64,000 nt of DNA, taken from contig NZ_AP023354.1 of assembly GCF_018324685.1 (NCBI RefSeq), positions 3,844,001-3,908,000 on the forward strand, in the 5' to 3' direction. The position numbers were made by a program, and so were the translations under genes. The notes under the pieces were generated by a model. It saw only the letters and a list, made by a program, of their open reading frames with translations, ran no database searches and was not told the origin of the DNA. Below, piece after piece: positions 53,980 through 64,000 of the stretch (the stretch's first letter is position 1; each line of letters begins with the position of its first letter). The stretch is from Actinocatenispora sera (lineage in GTDB: Bacteria > Actinomycetota > Actinomycetes > Mycobacteriales > Micromonosporaceae).

Positions 53980-55204
53980 GTGGCGCACATCGAGGATCGT
54001 TGGTACCGACCGACGCAAGACGAGTTCGGCAAGGTGGTCGTCAACGGCCGCGGCAAGCCGGTGATGGAGCGGACGGAGAGGTACGGCAAGGGGATCGGTA
54101 CCGCGTTCGCTACCTGACCCCCGCGGGGGAGCGGCGGAGCAAGTCCTTCGCGGACAAGCAGAAGGGCGATGCTGAGGCGTTCCTCATCACCGTTGAGTCC
54201 GAGAAGCGGCGAGGGACCTACGTCGATCCCACCGCCGGCAAGGTCTTGTTCCGCGACTACGCGGAGCAGTGGATGCGCGGACAGACGTTCGATGAGTCGA
54301 CCCGCGAATCGGTCGAGTACCGCGTTCGCAAGCACCTCTATCCGATGCTTGGGGATCGTCCGCTGAGCAAGATCAACCCTGGATTGATCCGGGATTGGGA
54401 CCGCTCGCTGTACGACGTGTTGTCGGCGTCCACGCGCTCGGTCGTGTTTGCTCACCTACGCGCCATCCTCGGCGCGGCTGTCGATGACGAGAAGATCGTC
54501 AAGAACCCATGCACAGCGCGCTCTGTGCGGCAACCGCGGCCCACTGAACGGCGCGTCGTTCCTTGGACTCGCGAACAGGTGGCCGCGATCCGCCGGGCGG
54601 TCCCTGAGCGGTACCGACTGGTGGTGGACCTCGGCGCCGGTTGCGGCCTGCGTCAGGGCGAGATCTTCGGCTTGTCTCCCGATGATGTGGACCTGGACGC
54701 CGGAGTGATCCATGTGCGGAGGCAGGTCAAGCGGGTCCGCTCGCGGTTGGTCTTCGGCCTGCCCAAGAACGATCGCGACCGGCACGTGCCGCTTCCTAGC
54801 ATGATCGCGCGCCGAATCGAGGACCACATCGACGGTGGTCGGTTCGGCCCGACCTCGATCACGCTGCCGTGGGAGAACCCGCTGACCGGGAAGCCGACCA
54901 CGGTGGACCTGCTGTTGACGACGACCCGGAACGGTGCGCTCAACCGGTCGACGTTCGACAGCAAGATGTGGCATCCCGCCTTGGCCTGGCGGGCATCGAA
55001 CGGTCGCGCGCGACCGGTGTCCACGCGCTGCGGCACTTCTACGCCTCGGCGCTGCTGGACGCGGGGGAGAACATCAAGAGCCTGTCGAGCTACCTCGGGC
55101 ACCACGATCCCGGCTTCACGCTGCGGGTGTACACGCACCTGATGCCGTCGAGCGAGGACAGGGCGCGTCGCGCGATCGACAGTGTGCTGGGCGGAGACGA
55201 GTAA
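53980..55204 (+). pseudogene. int: tyrosine site-specific integrase, frame broken twice
   Basis: Three frame segments join to a full phage-type integrase of ~400 residues: VAHIEDRWYRPTQDEFGKVV from GTG 53980, then GDRYRVRYLTPAGERRSKSF, then LAGIERSRATGVHALRHFYA to the stop at 55202. Active-site residues are present: Arg in GCGLRQGEIFGL, His-x-x-Arg in HALRHFYAS, His in YLGHHDP and Tyr in LRVYTHLMP. One base is missing at a G-run near 54091 and one near 54980. It recombines the rnpB att core. Either mutation would inactivate it if real, but a sequencing cause is likely. Confidence 0.82.
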
Positions 55205-55241
55205 CCCCCACGCGACCCCGGGGCCGTGTTGCTCGGGTGTT

Positions 55242-55259
55242 TTGCCTGGTCAGAGGCAA
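55242..55259 (+). terminator. short hairpin after int
   Basis: TTGCCT-GGTCAG-AGGCAA, 38 nt beyond the integrase stop and 14 nt before the att core. It may end int transcription or mark the right boundary. Confidence 0.4.
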
Positions 55260-55272
55260 TCTCGTGACAGTC

Positions 55273-55301
55273 CCCGGCGTACCGGCCGACTCGTCCACCC
55301 C
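55273..55301 (+). repeat. second copy of the rnpB att core
   Basis: Same sequence as 39205-39233, here preceded by the element's right end rather than by rnpB. In an element-element tandem this is the expected joint att site. Confidence 0.8.
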
Positions 55302-55472
55302 ACCCCAGCTCCGGCGCTGATCATGGCGTTGACCGCGACAACGCTGGTCGACTCTGGTCATGAATGGTCGTCGTCGGTCGTCGTCAGAGCCCCCAGCGAA
55401 CCCCCAGAGCCCCCAGGAACCCCCGAGATCTTGTCCATCCCGTCTGCCGTCGGCCACCTCCGGGTAGCGGGG

Positions 55473-55534
55473 CTGTCCTGTCTGGTGAAGGTGGAGCGCC
55501 CGACCGGACGTACGACCTTCGCCAGACAGGACAG
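55473..55534. repeat. copy 2 of the long inverted repeat
   Basis: Arms 55473-55492 and 55515-55534, the same as 39411-39472. The arms are unchanged. Confidence 0.8.
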
Positions 55535-55686
55535 GTCTGCTACGGCATCGCCTGGGCGTCGGCGGGCGGGATGGACCGCCACCCACGACCCGTACTCGCT
55601 CGGGTCCCCGTCCATCCCGGAGCCTGAGCGCCCCGCCGGAGGCGTGCTTGTCGGGTGATGTCGCAGCGGGTGGCTAGCGTGTCGGC

Positions 55687-56621
55687 GTGGACGAGTTGTT
55701 CGATCTTGATCCGGGTGCGGTGTTGACGCGAGGCGATCGGGCTGCCCGGTGGGGCGGTGGCACTCAGCGGGGATTGAGCCATCGACGCGCACACCGAACG
55801 TGTTTCTGTACGCGGATCCGGCGGAGGCAGGCAAGTTCGGCTACGTCGATGGGTGGCGCCGGGCGGCGACGTGTTCCTGTATACCGGCGAGGGCAGCGAG
55901 GGTGACCAGCAGCTCCAGCAGGGGAACCTGTCGCTGTTGGAGCATCGCAAGCAGGTCGGCGCTGCGGTTGTTCATTGCGGCCTCGGGCAAGCAGCGCGGC
56001 GGCAAGTTGCATCGCTACGTGGGCGAGTTCGAAGTGGACATGACTCGCCGTGTGCTCAGGAAGATGCGCCGGATGCGTTGGGCGAGACCCGATCGGTTTG
56101 GGTGTTCCGGCTGCGTCCGGTGGGGCGGGTCGAGTATCGCGAGTCGGATGCCAGCCGTCGCGACGTCGTGGAGCCGGTCCGCGTGCCGAGCTGGTGGCTG
56201 TGGAACGCGTGTGGCGGTGGAGTCAGATCGCAAGGCAACTCCGGGTGGCAAGGCGCGCAGGCGTGAGGCTGAGCTCACCGAGCAGTACCGGGCGTGGTTG
56301 GAGCTCAGGGCCACCAGGTCATGCAGTGGAAGCTGACGCTGCCTGGACAGGTCGCCGCGCTCCGTACGGACCTGTTTGACGCCACCGTTAGCGAGATCTA
56401 CGAGGCGAAGGGCTCGATCGCGCGGGAGAGCATCCGCATGGCGATCGGACAGCTGCTCGACTACCGCCGCCACGTGCCGGTGCCGGCGCCGCGCTGGCCG
56501 TGCTGCTACCTGCTCGTCCCTCGGATGACCTGGTGGATCTGGTGACCTCGGCGGCATGAGCTGCGTGTACCGGCAGGACGCGGGGCGCTTCCATCGGGTC
56601 GGCCCGACCACGGCGAGCTGA
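55687..56621 (+). pseudogene. copy 2 of the SRA-like/PD-(D/E)xK nuclease, frameshifted
   Basis: 935 nt against 945 in copy 1. Frame breaks begin in the first 30 codons and recur about every 60-120 nt. The catalytic segment around YEAKGSIARE is still readable in one frame. Confidence 0.85.
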
Positions 56622-56952
56622 GCAGTGCCTTTCGGCAGGCAGCGCTTGCGCCACGGCTCGTGCCCAGCTGACTCGGGGGCAAGATGGCCCCGTCCTGGGC
56701 CATCGCGGCAGCGCTCGCCCGCAAGCACGGCGAAACGGTGACCACGCAGAGGCGAGCGTAAGGCCGTGCCAACAGCTCGCCCTGGTCCTGGCGGTGCTCG
56801 TCGACGGCGGCGCCGGGCGCGGGCCGGCCTACCGCCCGCCGAGCCGGAGGCCGTAGGCGGCGGCCCTTCCCGGACCGTGCCCGGCGCCTGCGCCGCGCCA
56901 GCGGCGCCTTGATCCAGTAGAGACTATTCGGCAATCCTTGTAACCGACTCCA

Positions 56953-58913
56953 TGTCCTGTCTCGGTGATGGTTGACAGTCGTGTATCGGCTGATGGTTGA
57001 CATCGGGTCGTGTTCGGTGGTCCTGTTCGGCGGCGCTCCGCGGGCGTCATCGAGTCAGGGAGGCCGGGGTTGGCGCTGGTTGCGTTGTCGGTTGTTGAGC
57101 GGCGGTTGGACGCGGTGCGGGCGGTGTTGGCGGGCGCTGCGGTCACGGAGATCGCGGCCTCGGTGGGTGTGTCGCGGCAGACGGTGCATGTCTGGGTGGC
57201 CGGTATCTGGCCGAGGGCGTGAGCGGTGGCGGATCGGTCTCATCGGCCGGTGTCGTGTCCGCATCGGGTCGGGCCCGATTTGAGGTGGTAGTGGCGGAGA
57301 TGCGTCGGCGCATCCGCGGTGGGGTGCCAAGCGGATCCGGATGCAGCTGTTGCGTCGCCCGCTGGAGGATGTGGTGGTGCCGTCGACGCCACGATCAACC
57401 GGATCCTGACGCGGCAGGTTTGGTGCGGCCTCGGCCGCGGAAGCGTCCTCGTGACTCGTATTGCGGTGGCAGCGGCCTGGGCCGATGCAGTTGTGGGTGT
57501 CGACATCGTTGGTGGGATCTGGCTGATCAACCCGGCCACCGGTGCGCGTCGGGAGGCGAAGGTGGTCACCGGCGTCGATGATCATTCCCGGTTTTGTGTG
57601 ATGGCGGCGGTGGTGGAACGGCCACCAGCCGGGCGGTGTGTCTGGCGTTCGCGCAGGCCCTGGCCCGGTCGGGGTGCCCGAAGAGGTGTTGAGCGACAAC
57701 GGAAAGCAGTTCACCGACCGGTTCGGTAAGGGCGGGAGGTGTTGTTCGACAAGATCTGCCGCAAGAACGGCATCACGCATCGGCTCACTCAGCCGGCCTC
57801 GCCCAACCAGAACGGGAAGGTGGAACGTTTCCACGGCACGTTCCGACCGGACTTTCTGGACCAGGCTGAGGCGTTCACCCAGCGTGGCGCAGGCGCAGGC
57901 GGCGTGGATGCGTGCGTGGCCGACTACAACACCGACCGCCCCATCAGGCGTTGGACGACACGCTGCCGGTCACTCCGCCGAGCGGTTCGTCCGGTCGAGA
58001 ACCAGCAGCGGACGCTGATTGACCTGTGGCTGCCGCCGGCGGTCGCCGCCTGTCCGGCACCCGGCATCTGCGGCCTGCGGCAGTCCACGGGCGCGGCTGT
58101 CACAGGCGCAACGAGCCGGCAGCGGCTGGACCGTGGGCCGATCGCTTTCGACCGGGTGGTGCCGCCGTCAGGCAACCTGATGGTCGCCGGCAAACAGTTC
58201 TGGCTCGGACCGGCCCGCGCGGGATCACGGTCAGTTTCTGGGCAGACACGACGTGATCCACCTGAGCGCCGGGGCGGCCGTATCAAGTCGCTGCGATCGA
58301 CCTGACGGTCAACGACCTGGCCCGCCTGGTCCGGGCGGGCGCGGTGCCCGCGGCACCACCCTTGCGGCACCGCCACAACCGACGCGATCGAGGTCGATCG
58401 CACGTCAGCGCCGCCGGCACCGTCTCGCTGGGACAACACATCGTGCTGGCCGCCGAGATCCTCGCCGGGCGGCGGGTCGGGATCCGCATCGAACCCACCA
58501 CGCTGATGATGTTCGATCTCGACACCCGCGAACTGCTGCGCAACCGACCCAACCGCTGACCACCGCCGAGGTCGGCCGGCTACGCGCAGCGCGGAAAGCA
58601 GGACCACCACCACGCCCCTCGCTGGAACCGGTCCGGGTCCAACGACGGGCCTCCAACACCGGGGTGGTCATGGTCTGCGGGCAGCAGATCGCCCTGGGCC
58701 GCGCCACCGCCACAGACGCTCACCATCGCGGTGTCCGACACGACTCTGGCCATCGACCTCGACGACGGCGACACCAAGATCGTGCGGCGCACCACCACCC
58801 AACGGTCCGTAACATCAAAGCCGACCGGCCGCGGGCGGTCCCCCAAATTTCCTAGACCCAGCGTCAACCATCACTTGACACAGATCCGTCCAACCATCAC
58901 CTGAGTCAAGACA
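56953..58913 (+). mobile_element. copy 2 of the IS481-family element
   Basis: 1961 nt against 1993. Flanked by the same 15-bp duplication (56938-56952 and 58914-58928), so the insertion preceded the duplication of the region. The left terminal repeat has lost one G. Confidence 0.85.
57010..58855 (+). pseudogene. copy 2 of the IS481 transposase, frameshifted
   Basis: Many single-base deletions split the frame. Segments such as VDIVGGIWLINPATGARREA and NGKVERFHGTF persist in different frames. Confidence 0.85.
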
Positions 58914-58936
58914 TTGTAACCGACTCCAGGGAGAGG

Positions 58937-59840
58937 TCACTGGCGCATGCCATTGATGCGAGCCCGATGTTCCTCGCGTTGGCGGGCTGCGTTAACGCGT
59001 AGCGCCTTGGCGTATTCGGCCTTAATTGCCTCTTGATGAAGCTTCGTTACGGTCGCACGCGTGCGCTTGCCCGCAAGGACTGCGTTGCAGAATTCGTTTC
59101 CATGACACGCAGCACCAATAGATTTGAGAGCTTACCTTCGCGCTCGCCATCGTCGTCGGAATTTTCGCGATTGTCACGTCTTCCAGATCGAGGTGCTAGG
59201 GGCGCCATCGCAGCCGCAGGTTGCGGCAAGTAGTCGCTCTTATTCGCCCAGTCCATATACTTCCTGCACAATCATCTGATGCGGTCGGCCTGCTGTGCCG
59301 CTTTGCTGCGTAGTTGACGGCTTTCCCGGCCCAGACTGCTTGATGTTTGGTGCGTGGCACACCGACTCGCTTGACCAATAGGGGACTCGCTGCAAGGCCG
59401 ACTTCAGACGGTCTCAGGAAGGTCGGGCCATCGCTTCTCCAATCGCGGTAGAGATATCGATAACTGAATGTCTTGATGGTGATACCCGCGCAAATAGCTC
59501 GCGCGTATCTGTGGTCGCCCCAAAAACAACCGAAAGCGCCATCGCCTTGTATCGCAACGAAGTCGGCATCAAACTTGTCGAAGACCTGTGCAATGTTGCC
59601 TGTCGATGCTTGATAAATGCTCGCCGTGGACTGCGGGTATTTGTTTACTCCAAGCTGCGTGGAGTTGCGCATGTCTGCACACTGCCACTGCATCGGTGAG
59701 TCGATGCAGGTTCTGGCCTCGATGGAAGCTTCTCGACATCGAGCGAGTGTCCACTGTCTATAAATCAGGGTTTTGTCCGAGTTCAACCGAAACACTCTTG
59801 TCGATATCGGCAGGAAATCATCCAGGTCAACCGCAGTCAT
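58937..59840 (-). pseudogene. copy 2 of the Pycsar cyclase, frameshifted
   Basis: 904 nt against 924. The start region and VDLDDFLPIS are readable before the first break. The AIQGDGAFG segment survives in one frame. It cannot give a full cyclase as written. Confidence 0.85.
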
Positions 59841-59987
59841 GGCCTCCGCTCACCGGATTCTCGGATCTTAGGAGGAAACCATGCTCTGCTGCGTCGATCG
59901 TCTGTATGACGGGCACTCAGGCGTTTCGTGGGTAATCTTGACCGAAAGACTGATCGGTGGCGCAATCGGCGCAGATCATCGGATATT

Positions 59988-60488
59988 GTGAAGGCTGACG
60001 ATGCTTGGCGACACGTCGGGCAGGTCAACGATGGATTCGATTCGCAGACACGAAGGCTGCGGCAACTCTTGCGGGAGCAGCGTGTTGGGGGGAATTCTTG
60101 TCCGATCGATCCGCGGGCTTCGGACTTTCATCACGATGCAATTCACGCCATTCATGCATTGTTCTTTCTCTTGCGATCGTATGCATTGGTGCGAGCGCCG
60201 TTATTAGCTTACGTACGCTGGCTCCAAGGTTGCGATCTCTCGGCGAACCGACTCAATGATCTATTTTGATCATATTGCGCGCCGTTACGGCTCGGACAAG
60301 GAGCTTTACATCCGCCGCTTCGGTGAGGCTGTCAGCCAAGGATAACTTGGTTGCTGAACAAGTGGTCGAAAGATCTGGGCGAACAGCTGTGTCGCTCGAC
60401 GTAAATTTCAACATGTCGCATTGGCAATCTATTTTGCTCGGCGCGGGGATGATTCTTTCGGGTTTGGCGTTCTGGTGCAAGGCTTTGA
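59988..60488 (+). pseudogene. copy 2 of the Pycsar effector, frameshifted
   Basis: 501 nt against 507. Several deletions and at least one added base (TTCGGTGAGG) break the frame inside the first helix and again later. Confidence 0.85.
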
Positions 60489-60498
60489 ATTGCGCTGG

Positions 60499-61314
60499 CT
60501 AGACGCGAGCAATTGCGGCAATGGATGCCCACGCAGCACCCGTCGTGCATAATGTTGAGAGTAGTGCTAATCGCCTTTGCAGTGAGTTTCACGGGCGGTG
60601 TGGTGCTGCCTTAAGTGCGATGATCGCAGCATCATAGGAAACTTCGCCACTGATACCCCGGGGGTCAATGAGGTAGAGGCGCTCGTGTTTGCCGGCGAGG
60701 ACGTTCCAGGGTGAAGCATCAGCGTGGCACAGTCCAGGCACGTGGTTGAGGGCCAGTGTGTCTAGATCCGCCAGGGCGGCGCGGCGTTCTTTTGTGGAAG
60801 CAACCTGACACCGGGCGCGAGGTCTCGGAGGCGATCGTCGGTGAGTCGGTCGCGGAGCCAGTCGACGAGGTTTCGGTAAGTCCGACGTGGGCGCTGGCTG
60901 ACCTATGAGAGGGCGAGCATCGCAGCGACTTGCTCGGGCTCTGGAAGAACGTTCTGGTCGCCGAGTGGTGTTCCGGGCTCGATCATGTCCATGACTGTCC
61001 ATGTGCCGTGATCGGTGGTGCTGACCTCGTGGACCTGAGGCGATACCCCGATCTGCGCAAGTGCAACGCTAATGGCGCCTTGATGGCGGCCGTTCGGGTC
61101 GGGCTGGATCGTAGGACGATCTGGCCATCCGGGGTGTTCGCTTTGACGACGAGGCCGAATCGGGCCGGGAGTACGGCGATCGGTTCTGCGTTGTACCGGA
61201 CGCACAGCTCGTGCAGCTCCCCAGCTACCGACATCGACCAGGGCTCGGCGAGTTCTGGCAGCGGGCGCTGATGCCCGCAAGGACATGGGTGCTTACAGCG
61301 ATGGGCTCGAACAC
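60499..61314 (-). pseudogene. copy 2 of the APH-like kinase, frameshifted
   Basis: 816 nt against 822. The catalytic-loop segment LCHADASPWNVLAG is intact, but upstream breaks separate it from the start. Confidence 0.85.
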
Positions 61315-61316
61315 GG

Positions 61317-62009
61317 TCAGGCTCCGCGGCTAGGATCGTGGATCCTGTGGATCGCGTCGGCGAGGTCATGCATGTCGGCAATCGTGACCGTCGCACCGGC
61401 GTTGTTGAGACATTCGGCTTTGCCAGGCTTATTCACGTAGCCGATGCTGGCTGCTCCGCGGCCTGCGCTGCCTCGATGTCGGTGGCTGAGTCGCCGATCA
61501 GTACGCAGTCCGCGGCCGGGACGTGGTGACGTCGTGCTGCCTCGTGCACGGGCACGGGTTGGGCTTCATGAGTTCAGGTGCGGCGTGGGGCCGGCCGATG
61601 ACCTCGGCGATGTAGTCGGTGAGGTGGTGTTTGTCGAGGTAGGCGCAGACGGCGGCGGCTGAGTTGTTGCTGACAATGACGACGGGGCGGCCGGTGCGTT
61701 GGGCGGCATCGAGCATGTCTCGACATCCGGGGGTCGGCTCGGCGGTGCGGGCGGCTTCGGTCTCGGCGGCACTGACGAGGGCTTCGATGGTGTCGGCCTG
61801 GTCGCGGTGCTGGCGGATGAGTTCGGCGCCGAGTTCGGGTGGTCCGTACTGGTCGGCGTCGTCGGGTAGCGGACGCCGGCGGCGGCGAGTTGGGCGGCGA
61901 GTCGATCGGCGACGGTGCGGGCGGATGCGCCGGCGAACAGGTGGGCGGTCGGCCCGTCGAAGTCGAGCAAGATCAGGCTGGCAGAGGCGAGGACCTGTGC
62001 GGGGGTCAT
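61317..62009 (-). pseudogene. copy 2 of the HAD hydrolase, frameshifted
   Basis: 693 nt against 696, one of the least damaged genes of the copy. Breaks near the PLPDDADQYG segment and near WPVHEAARR shift the frame. Confidence 0.85.
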
Positions 62010-62864
62010 AGCGGGTAGTCCTGGGCGATGGTGTCCAGCGGGTGTCGAACCACTGTTGTGCCTGCTCGATGAACTCGCGGGAGATCGAGGTGTCTCCGTC
62101 GGTGTCGGCGAAGTGGAACAGGGTCGAGTCCTTGCCGAGCACGTCGCGGATGACGGTCGGGGTGCCGTCGATGCTGACTCGGTTGTCGATCACCGAGTAC
62201 AGGCCGAAGAACGCTTCGGCGTGGTTGATGACGTAGAGCTTGAACGAGGGTGGCATGTCGTGGGTGCGGACCTCGACGCGGGCGCTGGGCACCAGCCCAT
62301 CGCGGCAAGTTCGCGCACGGGCTCGGCGATGCTCTCGACGACCGGCGGATGATCCGGTCGGCGCGGGCTCGTACGGCGGGGTCGTCCTGGCCGGTCTCGG
62401 CGTTGGACGGCAGCGTCGTGGGTCGGCTGACGTCGGTCAGTAGCAGTCGGATCGCGATGGACTGCGGGGTGAGGCGTCCGGCGCGGACCTTGTCCAGCGG
62501 TTCGGTGATCGCACCGGCCAGCGTCTCGCCGGAGAATCCGGCGAAGTCGATCGACACGTGCGCCCGGTCGAACGCGGCTTCGATGTGGGGCCGGAGTCCG
62601 ACTGCCGCTCGGTTCGCTGCCGTACGAACACGCCGCTGCCCTGCCGGCTGACCGTGAGGTGCTCGGCGTGCAGCTGCGCCAGGGCGCGCTTGACGGTCTC
62701 ACGGGCGACGTTGTACCGGGCCGCGAGGTCGTTCTGTGAGGGGAGCTTGTTGCCGGGCGGGAACCGGCCGGTCAGGATCGCTGCTCGTAGCGCGTTCGCG
62801 ATCTGCTGTGCCGGCGACGGGGGTCGTCCGGGTCCAGATCGGACAGCGCATCCGTCTGCGTCAT
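62006..62864 (-). pseudogene. copy 2 of the GntR regulator, frameshifted
   Basis: 859 nt against 864. The HTH region after the first break and the C-terminal segment from MPSARVEVRT-like sequence are readable in different frames. Confidence 0.85.
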
Positions 62865-62885
62865 TGCCACAGGGTACGGGCTGAC

Positions 62886-62975
62886 TAGCCAGGATGGCTA
62901 AATCTGCCCGACATGGTTGACATGGCGAGCCAAGCGAGTCATGCTGATCTCGGCGCACGACTAGCCAAGCTAGTC
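62886..62975. promoter_or_regulatory. copy 2 of the GntR operator cluster
   Basis: The same three sites as 46919-47008. The middle one reads TGGCGAGCCA instead of TGGCTAGCCA, one of the few substitutions between the copies. Confidence 0.6.
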
Positions 62976-63031
62976 ACAAAGTAGCCCGGTCGAGAGCGGC
63001 CAATGGGGCATCGAGTAGAGGAGTGGTTGTT

Positions 63032-63452
63032 GTGCTGGGACGTGGTACGCGGTTCGGGACTCCGTTTGAGGTCGCCTTCCCGAAGGGCCTGATGCAGTCC
63101 GGCCCGGTGGTGCGGACTACGAGTACAACCGAACAAGAACGCGCCGAAGGTGCAGAAGCGCGACGAGGCGACGGGCCTTCTTCAGTGGAAGGCGAACGTG
63201 ACGGACCCGTCGGAGACCAACGCCAAGCGGGCGTCGTTCGCGCTGCTGTTCGTCGCGGCGGTGCAGCCGGTGCCGGAGACGCCGAGCTGGTGCGGGTACC
63301 GACATGCGGCTCATCGAGCTGGAGGGCCTGACGGCGGAGCCGGGGTGATGGGTCAGGGCGAGTTCAAGTACCTGGGCTACATCTTCCGCGCGGAGGGCTA
63401 CCGCCCGGCTGTGGCTGGCGGCAAGGCGGCTCGTTCGGACAAGGCGGCCTGA
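63032..63452 (+). pseudogene. copy 2 of the Pra-like gene, frameshifted
   Basis: 421 nt against 426. The first break is at GGTGCGGACTAC, where copy 1 has GGTGCCGGACTAC. Confidence 0.85.
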
Positions 63453-63528
63453 TTCGTGACGTGGGCCGGGCTGCGGCATGTTCCCGGCCGGCTGCGTCGA
63501 CCACGGGTGGATGCGGAGGGAGCGGGCG

Positions 63529-63895
63529 GTGACCAGAAAGCATGAGGCGGCTGCGTTGGCGGCGCCGGGGATCGACGCGATCCGGGATGCGTACCTGACG
63601 GGTGGGTCGGATGCGCAGCGGGTGGCAGCGTTGATCGAGATTGCCGGTGCTGCGGCGGCACTGGCGCGGACGGTGGCCGGTTCCGGCACGTGGATCGGGT
63701 AGAGCTGTTCGAGCTGGTATCGCGGCGCTCGGACGTGCTGCCGGTGCTGGGCCGCGGGCAGTGGTTGCCCACGATGACCTACCACGTGCCGGCCCGGGCA
63801 AGCGGCGGATTCGCGGCCGTAGCAACACATCCACGGTGCCGGTGCCGGCGGTGATTCAGCCGGAGCTGTTCGCGGACGTGGACGGTGCGGCGTGA
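63529..63895 (+). pseudogene. copy 2 of the unknown AICE gene at 47569, frameshifted
   Basis: 367 nt against 369. Breaks lie at GTGGCCGGTTCC (copy 1 GTGGCCCGGTTCC) and GGCCCGGGCAAG (one base lost). Confidence 0.8.
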
Positions 63896-64000
63896 ACGGC
63901 GAGGACTCGTTTCGCGGCGGCATGTGGCGTTGGTGTCGGCCGGGGTGTTCGACATCCGTGCGCGTTCCGGCGGATCTCCACGGCGATCGCGGATCAGGAC
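63892..64000 (+). pseudogene. copy 2 of the small gene at 47934, cut by the window end
   Basis: Begins at the same GTGA overlap. Deletions near 63917 and 63957 shift the frame before the window ends. Confidence 0.7.

Larger units (their letters stand above)
39205..55272 (+). mobile_element. actinomycete integrative and conjugative element (AICE), 16,068 bp, in rnpB
   Basis: Bounded by the rnpB-derived att core at 39205 and 55273. It contains the AICE backbone: GntR regulator, Pra-like activator, Spd-like small proteins, TraSA-type FtsK/SpoIIIE translocase, DUF2637 protein, RepSA, Xis and tyrosine integrase ending 69 bp from the right att. Such elements move as double-stranded DNA between mycelia and replicate by rolling circle after excision. 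The left 7 kb is cargo: a modification-dependent nuclease, an IS481-family insertion, a Pycsar pair and an APH/HAD operon. Confidence 0.88.
55273..64000 (+). mobile_element. second, indel-riddled copy of the AICE left part (runs off window)
   Basis: It repeats 39205-48044 in the same order and orientation, 8728 nt against 8840. The difference is mainly single-base deletions, often in runs of G or C, with a few insertions and substitutions. Every gene is shorter than its partner: nuclease -10, IS -32, cyclase -20, effector -6, APH -6, HAD -3, GntR -5, Pra-like -5. It is either a tandem second element or an assembly overlap that was poorly corrected. Confidence 0.85.

Noticed and set aside
55273-64000. 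Old paralogous element decayed by mutation
   Set aside because: Differences are mainly one-base losses in coding and non-coding DNA alike, with few substitutions. That fits sequence error better than evolution.

Overview
The window is very GC-rich, with actinobacterial features throughout: GTG starts, TGATG/ATGA gene overlaps, three mycothiol-type DinB proteins, DUF2277, DUF2795, a UdgX-type uracil-DNA glycosylase and a class A RNase P RNA close to the Streptomyces form. I infer an actinomycete, probably Micromonosporales (an Actinocatenispora-like genome is possible). The species call is a guess.

Region 1 (1-38780) is chromosomal. In order it holds: a membrane-protein fragment and a DUF6069 protein; a secreted GH2 beta-galactosidase with a LamG insert and its own promoter/operator; a cysteine hydrolase; a ClpP; a PadR/membrane-protein pair; a polyol-type dehydrogenase; an MDMPI enzyme; 4-alpha-glucanotransferase; a ClpC-like AAA+ unfoldase and a DUF2795 protein; a leftward run of UdgX, small acidic protein, deaminase and acetate kinase; an L-lactate permease; a MarR/DinB divergon; a LacI-controlled acyl-CoA cluster (22991-30788: MaoC, LacI, a signal-less solute-binding protein, acyl-CoA ligase, MFS carrier, CaiB-type CoA transferase, enoyl-CoA hydratase); a DinB/UspA/ArsB-like operon; a DUF3311 plus MctP-like monocarboxylate transporter; a serine hydrolase; and an MFS/ArsR divergon. 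Short tandem duplications sit repeatedly at gene ends here. The most striking is five 26-bp units between the deaminase and acetate kinase, which create a chain of overlapping 9-codon mini-ORFs.

Region 2 (38821-55272) is rnpB followed by an integrated actinomycete integrative and conjugative element (AICE) of 16,068 bp, inserted at the 3' end of rnpB. Its backbone is GntR repressor with three operators, a Pra-like protein, small coupled ORFs, a TraSA-type FtsK/SpoIIIE translocase, a DUF2637 membrane protein, RepSA, Xis and tyrosine integrase. Its left arm carries defence-type cargo: an SRA-like/PD-(D/E)xK type IV nuclease and a divergent Pycsar pair (class III nucleotidyl cyclase plus DUF5706 membrane effector), with an IS481-family insertion beside the cyclase. 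A GntR-HAD-aminoglycoside-phosphotransferase-like operon lies between cargo and backbone.

Region 3 (55273-64000) begins again at the rnpB att core and repeats the left 8.84 kb of the element, but is 112 nt shorter and full of mainly single-base deletions that break every gene. RepSA and Int in the first copy also carry one and two apparent one-base deletions. The pattern suggests a tandem second copy, or a contig-end overlap, that was poorly polished, rather than biological decay.
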